Positions 13,701 through 16,443 are shown, numbered from the stretch's first letter. The stretch is DNA of 16,443 bases from Baffinella frigidus (GCA_026770585.1 MU646332.1:181361-197803), one strand, 5' to 3'. Notes: generated by a model from the letters alone, not told the origin. Program-made: numbers and translations.

Positions 13701-16399
13701 AGGGTTTAGGGTTTGGGGGTTGAGGTTTAGAGTTTATGGTTTAGGGTTTCGGGTTTCGGGTAATAATAAAGGGTTTCGGGTAAAGGGTTTCGGGTTTCGA
13801 GTTTCGGGTTTCGGCTTTCGGGTTTCGGGTTTCGAGTTTCGGGTTTCGGGTTTCGGGTTTCGGGTTTCGGGTTCAGGGTTCAGGGTTCAGGGTTCAGGGT
13901 TCAGGGTTCAGGGTTTATGCGTCAGGGTTCAGGGATTAGGGATTAGGATTCGGGTTGGGATTATGAATTAGGGGGTTCGGGTTTGGTGTTTAGGGTTGCG
14001 GGTTTAGGGTACCCGGGTAGTCAATCGGCTTCTTCTTCCCGGCCTTGCCCCCCTTGAACAGCTTGATCGTAGGGTACCTGCCAAGACGCGATGGTTAACT
14101 AAACACGCGACAGTCACGCGGTAGTTGGCCAAACACGCGACATAGTCACGCGGTAGTTGACTAAACCGGCTTGATATAGGGTATCTGCGAACCAGCGTCG
14201 GTTAACTAAACCAGCTCGATCTAGGGTATCTGCCTATCACGATAGTTGACTAAACCAGCTTGATCGTAGGATACCTGCCAACAAGCGGCGGTTGACTAAA
14301 CCAGGTGGGTCCGGTTGACTAAAATCCGGCAGGCTTACCAGGACGGAAACCACACCGTGCAGGATTAGTACCAGGAACCATTCTGATCAGTCAACAGTCG
14401 TGGGGTCCCTGCGTGACGTCGCAGGATTTCAGGGTTCGTGCAATCGTAAAGCCAGGACGATGTTGAGATAGCAAACCCCACCCGCACCGTGATACGCGCC
14501 CCCCCCCCTACCCACCGGGCGCCCCCCCCGAAAAAACGCAGAACGCGGGCGCCCCCCCCCGCCCCCTGTTTTCTTCAACACGTGTTTCAATCGTATGCGA
14601 ACTTTGATTTAATTTAATTTGATTTGATTTGTTCAAATTAAGTCGAGGTTCGCATTAGATTTTCTTCTCCTCGTCGATGAAAGGGGGGGTCGCATAGCAT
14701 CAAATCCTGAACCTTATCCCTTGAGTGGCCAGGAGGTCAAATTTGACCTCCAAGAGGTCGTAGGCAGGTCCCAGGGCCCTACGGTAGGGCGTATGAGGTC
14801 CTAGGCAGGTCCTAGGGCCCTACGGTAGGGCGTATCAGCCTACTGTGGCCAGTAGGGCCTCTGTGGGGTCAATTTTTACCCCATCGCCACTTCAGGGAGA
14901 CCCTACACCATAACCCACGCATCGCGTGTGAGAGTACCCGGACCCCCCCCCCCTAGGTCTGAACGAGCCCGGCCTCTTGCGACCGAGAGCAAAGCGCGAG
15001 GAAATGGGGGGATCCCCTAGCGGGGGGGGGGGCGCCTAGCGTCAAACCTAAACTAGCCCTGCACGTTCAACCCTCAACCCTACACCCTACACCCTACACC
15101 CTACACCCTACACCCTACACCCTACACCCTACACCCAAATCCTAAACCGTAAACACCAAACCCAAACCGTAAACCGTAAACACCAAACCCAAACCGTAAA
15201 CCGTAAACACCAAACCCTAAAACAAGGTGGCGGGCGTACCCGGTGACGCCGTAGGTCTGCGCGAGCCCGGCCTCTTGCGTCGCGTCCACTACGCCTGTCA
15301 ACCACCGATCGCAATTTCATCAACATTGACCGTAAGTGTTGGTGCGTGTCGTTACGCCTGCCATCCACCGCCCAGCTGCGATTCAGGAGGGAGTTCCCCG
15401 TACGACTGTTGACCCTGCCATTCACTGTTACGCCTGCCATTCACCGTCTAGCTGTGATTCAGGGGCACTACGCCTGTCATCCACCGCCCAGCGTTAGGAC
15501 CTTGAGGGGAGAGTCCCCGGCAGGACCAGCTGCGATTGAGGGTCGCCTGCCATTCACCGCCCAGCTGCGATTCAGTCCTTCTCTGCGTCTTCTTCTTCTT
15601 CGTCTTGATTACCCTGATGGGGGGTACCCTCAGGAGGGTGATACGAGCCTTTTGAAAAGTCATCAACTACTACCTACCTAACACCGCGTGGCCTCTTGCG
15701 TCGCGTCCACTACGCCTGTCAACCACCGCCAAGCTGCGATTCAGGAGGGAGTTCCTCGTAGGACTGTTGACTAATTCACGCAGGTGTGTACCGTGAATAC
15801 TAAATCGGGCACGGTTAACTCCAGGGATTTCTGTGACGAGTCAAGAGCCATGTGACTCGCGTTTACAGTTCACACATCATGTAGAGTTGATAGCCTAAGG
15901 TTCAGGGCGCACTAAACCGCGGGGCCTCTACCACCAACCCTCACGGTTTGCACAAATGGAAAATTACGTACCAGTTTTAAAACTCACAACACCTTGCTTT
16001 TGGGGGTTTAAAAATAACCGACGCAGGAATCCGGCGGCCTCCAAGGGCATTACGTACCGCCAAATTCGACCATTTGTGCAAACCGTGAGGGCTGGTGGTA
16101 GGGAGGGACGGGTCCGCATCAGATCTCGACTTGACTTTGGATTACGTCTCGCAGTTTTTGATTGCTGCGCGGAATGATTCGTACCAGGAAAGGAAGGAAA
16201 AACACATATATACACTCTACAACTGAAAGCACAGCCCTTCTCTGGAACAAAAAAACATGTTACAAAACCCCCCCATACCAAATAAATACCTTAGTAAGCG
16301 CTTGGGGATAGTCAAAGGGACAGACCCAGGTTGAACTGGCCGGAGAGCTGCTTAGCCGCGTCCTCCCATTCCGGCTTCAGCCGCTGGCAGTGCCCGCAC
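4694..16399 (-). CDS. protein disulfide isomerase, P5/PDIA6 type (3' two-thirds of gene, multi-exon)
   Basis: Gene-level entry. Exons in transcript order are 16399-16326, 15294-15240, 14077-14013, one of four copies between 11861 and 11167, 9027-8927, 7347-7266, 5469-5362 and 4789-4694. P5 proteins are ER-lumen oxidoreductases with two thioredoxin (a-type) domains, each with a CGHC active site, followed by a redox-inactive b domain. They form, break or rearrange disulfides in secretory proteins. The window holds one a domain (WCGHCQRLKPEWEDAAKQL, GVVDATQEAGLAQTYGVTG, YPTIKLF) and the complete b domain (IAFLPDIL, GYPACVA, KRFAVMKGVFD). Phases agree at each testable junction: L-G|GC-V, GG|G-Y, V|I, AG|G-F, A|V and E|V. 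One piece between DYPG and VTSMAAF is missing from the model. The N-terminus is off the right edge. The gene occupies over 11 kb here for about 250 codons. Confidence 0.92.
4842..5007. mobile_element. MITE family II, copy 1
   Basis: TAATAGGGTAACGGCCTGAA to CAGGCCGTTAGCCTATGA, long palindrome with CCTAGGACCTCCTACCGTAG on both arms. In the last intron, between the functional terminal exon and its partial copy. Confidence 0.85.
5070..5108 (-). pseudogene. copy of the 5' end of the terminal exon
   Basis: Gene strand AACAG|GTGAAGCCGTGGCCGA, TGAAGTTTGGCAAATACCC: acceptor plus about 35 bases of the last exon (VKPWPMKFGKYP), then divergence. It lies upstream of the functional exon and is followed by GTGTTGAGT repeats on the plus strand. 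If used as an acceptor it would break the C-terminus. Confidence 0.75.
5176..5255. mobile_element. possible decayed MITE family I copy
   Basis: CAGGGGCACCTCGAATTCAAGA and later TAAGATCCTAGGGTGGTC recall the family I end and core, but the right end is not recognisable. Confidence 0.4.
5362..5469 (-). CDS. P5-type isomerase exon TKKRFAVMKGVFD
   Basis: 108 bases, 36 codons, phase 0 at both ends. GTGCGCAG| then VSPTKKRFAVMKGVFDTANL, DSFLSGVVRGKESTSE and |GTCCTC. It corresponds to the last strand and helix of the b domain (NARKMKFALLKGSF...FLREL..GRGST in animal P5). The open frame continues past the donor but becomes proline and arginine rich (PSFLHLPPRNPRE) and loses similarity, so it is read as intron. 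The donor GTCCTC is unusual but resembles GTCCCA of the IAFLPDIL exon. Confidence 0.9.
5485..5702. repeat. AT-rich degenerate satellite (AATACTCATAAAACTATA)
   Basis: About a dozen imperfect units of 18-20 bases (AATACTCATAAAACTATA, with CTCGTACAACTATAA variants), sharply more AT-rich than its flanks. It begins about 15 bases upstream of the acceptor of the TKKRFAVMKG exon. On its far side lies another GTGCGCAG acceptor copy. Confidence 0.88.
5805..5942. mobile_element. MITE family IV, copy 1
   Basis: CCACTCAGTGGGCTACGAGG to GTAGTCCACCGTGTG, with GGGGTGGTACGTGACCAATT and GGTAAGTTGACTTTTGATGA interior. Same orientation as the 13259 copy. Confidence 0.75.
5969..6003 (-). pseudogene. copy of the GYPACVA exon end with donor
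   Basis: Gene strand GGCTGCCCTGCGTGCGTCGC, A|GTCCGAATC: GCPACVA instead of GYPACVA, with a GT at the same point. Only about 25 exon bases are preserved. Confidence 0.65.
6017..6147. mobile_element. small inverted-repeat element (CCACGCCAGATT ends)
   Basis: CCACGCCAGATTCTTGG at the left and CCAATCTGGCGTGG at the right, enclosing a perfect ACCCGTAT/ATACGGGT hairpin at 6090-6109. A lone CACGCCAGATC follows at 6332. Confidence 0.65.
6360..6407. repeat. 16-base tandem repeat, three units
   Basis: ACTTTGACACGGTTTA twice, then ACTCGGACACGGTTTA. Non-coding intron. Confidence 0.85.
6408..6662. repeat. direct repeat with GAATCGTTCCGC and a small hairpin
   Basis: Two copies (6408-6466 and 6605-6662) of GGGGGT(T)GA.TTG..CAGAATCG, TTCCGC.AGCAGTGTA and (A)GGTGGGATTCGG. 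Between them GATCCTACGGAGTAGGATC at 6567-6585 is a perfect 8-base hairpin. Confidence 0.7.
6689..6827. mobile_element. inverted-repeat element with CTAGCTCTG ends
   Basis: CTAGCTCTGCCTCACTCGGG at the left and GACTGAGACAGAGCTAG at the right, with inner GGTTGACATTCCGGC and ACAAATCCGTCAACTTTGGA. The same inner sequence recurs next to the VTSMAAF exon copies. Confidence 0.72.
6830..7010 (-). repeat. degenerate copies of the GYPACVA exon end and of a downstream acceptor
   Basis: At 6838-6856 and 6973-6998 the gene strand reads (C/T)GCGTGCGTC(G)..GTGCGAATCCC-like, echoing CCTGCGTGCGTTGCG|GTGAAA of the functional exon. 6857-6928 matches 5705-5776 (TGCGCACAAGCGCGCGCCCC, CACGAC.GTTGACTGAA, GCCTAGCCGGGAA), which contains GTGCGCAG, the acceptor motif of the next exon. 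Confidence 0.6.
7095..7245. mobile_element. inverted-repeat element (TTATCTCAG ends)
   Basis: 151 bases. Arms of about 44 bases: TTATCTCAGAAAAGGGATTT, TTAAATTCGTTTTCTTAAGTCAA and the complement. The centre includes a second TTTGTCAACTTAT/ATAAGTTGACGAA pair. The end is 20 bases from a functional donor. Confidence 0.85.
7266..7347 (-). CDS. P5-type isomerase exon FAWVAGGENAE...GYPACVA
   Basis: 82 bases. CGAGCAG|G completes the arginine started by the previous exon, then FAWVAGGENAELEDKLGLGF, GYPACVA. This matches the b-domain region W.....QSELE..LG.GGFGYPA.VA.N of P5/PDIA6. It ends GCG|GTGAAA, phase 0, and joins VSPTKKRFAVMKG. Degenerate copies of its 3' border occur downstream, and an inverted-repeat element begins 20 bases after the donor. 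Confidence 0.93.
7524..7587. mobile_element. MITE family III, copy 3 (left end lost)
   Basis: Core CCTAGGCAGGTCCTAGGGCC, CTACGGTAGGGCGTATGAGC and right end TACTCAAGGGATAA. The left terminus is missing. Confidence 0.68.
7819..7880. repeat. tandem TCTAAAAGAGATTTTACACTT
   Basis: Two direct copies (7819-7843 and 7856-7880) of a 25-base unit ending TTGTAG. A weaker third lies near 8452 (AAAAGAGATTTTGCACAG). Intron sequence. Confidence 0.75.
7960..8125. mobile_element. MITE family II, copy 2
   Basis: TTAATAGGGTAACGGCCTGA to CGTTAGCCTATGAA palindrome with the CTACCGTAGGC blocks. A second TTAATAGGGTA end lies just left at 7944-7955. Confidence 0.83.
8134..8176 (-). pseudogene. 3'-end copy of the IAFLPDIL exon (e) between two elements
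   Basis: Gene strand CGCCTCGAGAAGTTCGCCGA, CGGCGGGCGGCACCCTCAG|GTCC. A small deletion relative to the functional exon. Bordered by the AT-rich element on one side and family II copy 2 on the other. Confidence 0.75.
8177..8324. mobile_element. AT-rich inverted-repeat element (GATCTCACATGG ends)
   Basis: 148 bases, arms GATCTCACATGGAAACACTT, ATAATTTATAAACTG and the complement. The inner ends also pair (TTACTACACA/TGTGTAGTAA). Much more AT-rich than its surroundings. It cuts into an exon copy. Confidence 0.82.
8326..8441. repeat. 27-base minisatellite GGCGGTAACGTGACCAATTC
   Basis: Four to five units of GGCGG(T/C)AACGTG(A/C)CCAATT(C/T)CCATAT. A single diverged unit lies at 7777-7805. The GGTCACGTTACCGC complement is also found inside family IV elements, so the minisatellite may derive from one. 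Confidence 0.85.
8545..8637 (-). pseudogene. two more 3'-end copies of the IAFLPDIL exon (c, d)
   Basis: 8611-8637 keeps CGCAAGACCGCTGGCGGCAC, CTTCAG|GTCCCACTCG. 8545-8558 keeps only GGCGGCACCTTCGG|GTCCCA. Both preserve the exon end and donor and are separated by GTAGGTTATATAC repeats. Confidence 0.7.
8656..8717. repeat. interstitial telomere-like tract (CCCTGAA/CCCTAAA)
   Basis: Units ACCCTGAACGCTAAACCCGA, AACCCTGAACCCTAAACCC. On the gene strand TTTAGGG and TTCAGGG, directly after the donor of the exon copy at 8723. Confidence 0.85.
8723..8777 (-). pseudogene. 3' partial copy of the IAFLPDIL exon (b)
   Basis: On the gene strand CTGGAGAAGTTCGCCGCCGC, ACGCAAGACCGCTGGCGGCA, CTTTCAG|GTCCGG. 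The exon's last ~55 bases and donor are retained. A telomere-like tract begins about 6 bases after the donor. Confidence 0.8.
8781..8892. repeat. short imperfect inverted repeat, (T/C)TATCGTTATGG ends
   Basis: GCTATCGTTATGG at the left and CCATACGATAGC at the right, enclosing tandem CATCTT(A/C)TATC(T/G)TAGCGTCT, CAGCA units. It lies directly downstream of the donor of the intact exon. Confidence 0.55.
8927..9027 (-). CDS. P5-type isomerase exon IAFLPDILDDQAKGR (intact copy)
   Basis: 101 bases. GTGTACGCAG| then IAFLPDILDDQAKGRSARL, EKFAAARKTAGGTF and AG, donor |GTCCCA, phase 2. IAFLPDIL....GR matches the b-domain strand VAVLPHILD..AAGR of P5/PDIA6 proteins. AG plus the first G of the next exon gives arginine (TF-R-FAWV). 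At least five truncated copies lie on both sides. This is the only one with both borders and full frame. Confidence 0.92.
9205..9372. mobile_element. MITE family II (TTMATAGG ends), copy 3
   Basis: Palindrome of 168 bases: TTCATAGGCTAACGGCCTGA at the left and CAGGCCGTTGCCCTATTAA at the right, flanked by TA on both sides. Interior TAGGCCTACGG, ATTGCCTAGGACC and CTACCGTAGGC. Opposite orientation to copies 1 and 2. Confidence 0.85.
9377..9560 (-). pseudogene. copy of the IAFLPDIL exon split by a MITE and truncated
   Basis: The 5' part (TACGCAG|ATTGCGTTCCTGCC, 9560-9539) and a middle part (GACGACCAGGCCAAGGGGCG, 9417-9377) match the functional exon. Family I copy 7 sits between them, and a family II element abuts the truncated end. 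The functional exon at 9027-8927 is the empty site. Confidence 0.82.
9420..9536. mobile_element. MITE family I, copy 7 (inside an exon copy)
   Basis: CAGGGGTACCTCGCTCATAA ends, TA on both sides. Comparison with the intact exon (GATCGTCCAGGATGTCTGG against GGTCGTC-TA-element-TA-GGATATCTGG) shows a clean insertion with a TA target duplication. The intact copy now reads CA at that site. Confidence 0.88.
9772..9842 (-). pseudogene. partial copy of the IAFLPDIL exon, upstream copy
   Basis: On the gene strand GGAAG|ATTGCGTTTCTGCCAGAAAT, CCTTGACGAT resembles the start of the functional exon at 9027, with an AG still in place, then it is scrambled (a second GACGAT and a GGCCCTTG(A)CCAAGG fragment). 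Cannot encode the full exon. Confidence 0.6.
10084..10219. mobile_element. MITE family IV, copy 2 (inverted)
   Basis: Ends CACACGGTGGACTACGG and CGAAACCCACCGTGTG. Interior CTTTCATCAAAAGTCAGCTT and AATTTGGTCACGTTACCGCT are complementary to copies 5805 and 13259. Confidence 0.75.
10241..10560. mobile_element. long inverted-repeat element (GCCAACGAAA ends)
   Basis: 320 bases. Left arm GCCAACGAAAATT...., then TGTAGAATTCGGGTTGGCTT. The right arm is its complement ending TTTCGTTGGC. Arms are about 90 bases and the centre holds AAGATATCTTG-type AT-rich palindromes. No ORF. Single copy here. Confidence 0.78.
10639..10754. repeat. dispersed repeat Z, copy 2
   Basis: Second copy of 3889-4004. A few substitutions (CTCGACGC for CTCGCCGC, TTGGCC for TCGGCC). 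In an isomerase intron. Confidence 0.8.
10886..10969. repeat. 33-base minisatellite TTTTCGGTCGAAATTTCCTG
   Basis: Two full units and one partial unit, each with an internal TTCGGTCGAA palindrome and GTCGACCGAA end. The units can fold into hairpins. Non-coding intron. Confidence 0.8.
11167..11228 (-). CDS. P5-type isomerase exon VTSMAAF, copy 1 (alternative, most diverged)
   Basis: 62 bases, AA then VTSMAAFAAACLEAFSGICG, acceptor ATCCCAG|, donor |GTACCA. Three or four substitutions against copy 4, two of them at conserved-looking positions (Pro to Leu, final Val to Gly). Length and frame are intact. Confidence 0.62.
11335..11396 (-). CDS. P5-type isomerase exon VTSMAAF, copy 2 (alternative)
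   Basis: 62 bases, AA then VTSMAAFSAVCPEAFSGICV (Ala to Val). The similarity to copies 3 and 4 ends exactly at the AG border (AACTTGAG|AAGTGAC), where intron sequence differs. Donor |GTACTG. Still open and still bordered by AG and GT. Confidence 0.65.
11561..11622 (-). CDS. P5-type isomerase exon VTSMAAF, copy 3 (alternative)
   Basis: 62 bases, AA then VTSMAAFSAACPEAFSGICV, with ATCCCAG| acceptor and |GTACCA donor. Identity to copy 4 continues into the upstream intron (GGAGACAAGC.GATCCCAG), so the two are a recent duplication about 239 bases apart. Confidence 0.75.
11800..11861 (-). CDS. P5-type isomerase exon VTSMAAF, copy 4 (first in transcript order)
   Basis: 62 bases: two bases AA, then VTSMAAFSAACPEAFSGICV. 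Bordered by ATCCCAG| and |GTACCA. It opens the b domain and joins in frame to IAFLPDIL (GICV|IAFLP, compare the LCVVAVLPHIL region of animal P5). The same 62-base exon occurs three more times 3' of here. Because 62 is not a multiple of three, only one copy (or four, with a different reading) could be used while keeping frame. Peptide identical to copy 3 although bases differ (GTC for GTG). Confidence 0.85.
11862..12390. other. isomerase intron segment with degenerate GTAAAGC..GCTGATG repeats
   Basis: Several loose copies of TTTGTAAAGC.GCTGATGCTGAG, GGGAAGACG and two copies of a TTACGGATCGAA...CTTTCCGTG(A/C)AGG-like unit (12134 and 12299, also near 9696). The missing exon between DYPG and VTSMAAF should lie between here and 14012 but was not recognised. 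Confidence 0.5.
12391..12568. mobile_element. MITE family V, copy 2
   Basis: 178 bases, ends CCACCAGCCCTCACGGTTTG and CAAACCGTGAGGGTTGGTG. The empty site survives as a paralogue: GACGTGTTTGTAAAGC at 12032-12047 against GACGTGTTT-element-TTTGTAAAGC here, so the target duplication is TTT. Confidence 0.87.
12741..13140. repeat. minisatellite block with CA microsatellite
   Basis: Three units of about 55 bases sharing TCCACCGCGACGATCCGCAG and TTAGCGTCGCGGAAGT.TCAG at about 12747, 12892 and 13062. They are separated by AAACG(T/A)..TTTTTACGC-type and TTACTTGGGACACGCACG repeats, and a (CA)n run follows at about 13105. No gene is seen. Confidence 0.75.
13259..13405. mobile_element. MITE family IV (CACGGTGG ends), copy 3
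   Basis: Ends CCACTCGGTGGGATTCGAGG and GTAGTCCACCGTGTGG. Interior TGAATTTTGGGCGGGATTCTG, GTGGCCAAATTTACA and GGGTAAGTTGACTTTTGTTG match copies at 5805 and (inverted) 10084. It carries a consensus GTAAGT on the plus strand, antisense to the gene. Confidence 0.75.
13451..13556. repeat. dispersed repeat Y, copy 2
   Basis: See 3403-3505. Here the repeat lies in an isomerase intron, in the same plus-strand orientation. It contains a short open stretch on the gene strand but lacks an AG acceptor in the needed place. Confidence 0.7.
13591..13624. repeat. hairpin in isomerase intron
   Basis: Arms GGCGGGTCTTCCA and TGGAAGGACCCGCC with a short loop and one bulged base. It lies between repeat Y and the telomere-like tract. 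Function unknown. Confidence 0.6.
13694..14010. repeat. interstitial telomere-like tract (TTTAGGG, TTTCGGG, TTCAGGG)
   Basis: Over 300 bases of 6-8 base units, starting TTCAGGGTTTAGGG, then a homogenised TTTCGGG block and a TTCAGGG block (GGGTTCAGGGTTCAGGG). The G-rich strand is the plus strand here, opposite to the gene. It begins two bases from the donor of the YPTIKLF exon. Any reading frame through it (GFRVSGFRVSG) is repeat-derived. Confidence 0.92.
14013..14077 (-). CDS. P5-type isomerase exon YPTIKLF
   Basis: 65 bases, acceptor TTGGCAG|G. Together with GG from the previous exon it completes glycine, then YPTIKLFKGGKAGKKKPIDY, PG. The cis-proline of the thioredoxin fold is in GYPT, required next to the active site, and DYPG matches the DY.GGR region at the end of the domain. 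It ends CCGG|GTACCC, phase 1, directly followed by a telomere-like tract. The KKK run is a lineage-specific insertion in the loop. Confidence 0.93.
14055..14340 (-). repeat. array of branch site + acceptor + exon-start copies upstream of the YPTIKLF exon
   Basis: Tandem units contain, on the gene strand, GTTTAGT(T/C)AAC, a 15-20 base spacer, G(A/G)(T/C)AGGTA-like or TGGCAG|GTA(T/C)CCTA and about 20 bases of exon (GATCAAGCTG). Units are at 14059-14085 (functional), 14166-14192, 14213-14236 and 14257-14280, with extra TTAGTCAAC motifs around them. The unit therefore holds the presumed branch site, the acceptor and the start of the exon. Confidence 0.75.
14590..14660. repeat. AT-rich imperfect palindrome
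   Basis: Arms TGCGAACTTTGATTTAATTT and AAATTAAGTCGAGGTTCGCA around an AT-rich centre with TTTGATTTGATTTG. It looks like another small foldback element. No sister copy is seen in the window. Confidence 0.55.
14716..14852. mobile_element. MITE family III, copy 4 with duplicated core
   Basis: Left end TTATCCCTTGAGTGGCCAG and right end CTGTGGCCAG. The core GTAGGCAGGTC...AGGGCCCTACGGTAGGGC, GTATGAG is present twice in tandem (about 50-base period). A small AGGTCAAATTTGACCT palindrome sits after the left end. Confidence 0.72.
14853..15066. other. intron segment, C/G-run rich, with a short exon-like echo
   Basis: Contains homopolymer C and G runs and, at about 14964-14980, GAGCCCGGCCTCTTGCGA, an echo of the VVDATQ exon (15263-15279). 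Otherwise nothing is recognised. Confidence 0.5.
15067..15222. repeat. interstitial telomere-like tract (CCCTACA/CCGTAAA)
   Basis: About nine CCCTACA units followed by CCTAAACCGTAAACACCAAA-type variants. Read on the gene strand these are TGTAGGG and TTTACGG/TTTAGGG. It lies directly downstream of the donor of the VVDATQ exon. Confidence 0.85.
15240..15294 (-). CDS. P5-type isomerase exon VVDATQEAGLAQTYGVTG
   Basis: 55 bases entered at TTGACAG|GC. The G left by the previous exon plus GC makes glycine, giving NL-GVVDATQEAGLAQTYGVTG, the thioredoxin-fold strand and helix after the active site (compare VDAT...LA..YGV.GYPT in the PDI family). It ends GG|GTACGC. The missing base comes from the next exon, which starts with G before TAC. 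A second possible acceptor (CGTAG|TG) would keep frame but lose GV, so it is less likely. The donor is followed within about 15 bases by a telomere-like tract. Confidence 0.92.
15281..15760 (-). repeat. array of 3' splice-site copies upstream of the VVDATQ exon
   Basis: Degenerate tandem units of roughly 40-80 bases. Shared blocks are (C/T)ACGCCTG(T/C)CA, CCACCGCCCAGCTGCGATTC and AGGAGGGAGTTCC. Read on the gene strand, each unit carries (T/G)G(A/G)CAG|GCG, the acceptor and first bases of the functional exon at 15294. Copies start near 15291, 15352, 15430, 15468, 15545 and 15709. The last also keeps about 28 bases of exon (GCCTCTTGCGTCGCGTCCAC). Confidence 0.7.
15931..16098. mobile_element. 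MITE family V, copy 3
   Basis: 168 bases, ends CCACCAACCCTCACGGTTTG and its complement, flanked by TA on both sides. The interior TTAAAAATAACCGACG, AGGAATCCGGCGG and GGCATTACGTACCG is shared with copy 2. Lies in an isomerase intron. Confidence 0.85.
16326..16399 (-). CDS. P5-type isomerase exon with CGHC active site
   Basis: 74 bases, phase 1 start and phase 1 end. The acceptor is TTTTTGCAG|G. The upstream exon must supply TG to make the tryptophan of WCGHC. Translation: CGHCQRLKPEWEDAAKQL then SGQFNL-G. C..C is the catalytic dithiol, and the glutamate and lysine pattern after it is typical of a-type thioredoxin domains. The donor is CTGG|GTCTGT. This is the rightmost exon in the window. The long intron to the next exon (about 1 kb) contains a family V MITE and an acceptor array. 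Confidence 0.93.
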
Positions 16400-16443
16400 C
16401 TGCAAAAACAATCCCCCACCTCAGGCGAGACCCCACCTCTCAG

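Noticed and set aside
13645-13971. 108-codon frame with GFRVSGFRVSG repeats
   Set aside because: It is a translation of the TTTCGGG/TTCAGGG telomere-like tract inside an intron. No coding signature outside the repeat.

Overview
Nuclear DNA of a eukaryote, probably a GC-rich unicellular alga or other protist. The evidence is genes split by spliceosomal introns, degenerate TTTAGGG-type (plant/algal/alveolate) interstitial telomeric tracts, and many short palindromic MITE-like elements. No bacterial, organellar or viral gene organisation is seen. A chromerid-type alga would fit the telomere type and repeat load, but that is only a guess. All translations and alignments were done by eye.

Layout. 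(1) Positions 70-1208, minus strand: the 5' part of a gene for a membrane-anchored protein with collagen-like Gly-X-Y repeats. At least three exons are visible and it runs off the left edge. (2) Positions 1391-1555, plus strand: a 54-codon ORF with coding-like codon use. Its 3' end and downstream flank recur inverted at 2542-2906, so 1523-2906 is a large imperfect inverted duplication. (3) Positions about 2900-4690: no gene; a crowded block of palindromic elements and short duplications. (4) Positions 4694-16399, minus strand: the 3' two-thirds of one gene, a protein disulfide isomerase of the P5/PDIA6 type. Eight small exons (55-108 bp) are recognised: the CGHC thioredoxin active site (16399-16326), GVVDATQ (15294-15240), YPTIKLF (14077-14013), VTSMAAF (62 bp, four intact copies between 11861 and 11167), IAFLPDIL (9027-8927), FAWVAGGENAE to GYPACVA (7347-7266), TKKRFAVMKG (5469-5362), and the terminal exon ending EPEL-stop (4789-4694). 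Reading phase matches at every junction that can be tested. One connecting stretch, expected between 14013 and 11861, was not found. The signal peptide and first thioredoxin domain would lie right of the window.

What stands out is the introns of this isomerase gene. Almost every exon is surrounded by partial or complete copies of itself: acceptor plus exon-start copies on the 5' side, exon-end plus donor copies on the 3' side. One exon exists as four full-length, in-frame copies that each keep AG/GT borders. Interstitial telomere-like tracts begin within about 20 bases of three donor sites. About ten families of short inverted-repeat elements are inserted among these arrays, several with a recognisable empty-site paralogue that gives the target-site duplication. 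No transposase gene is visible.
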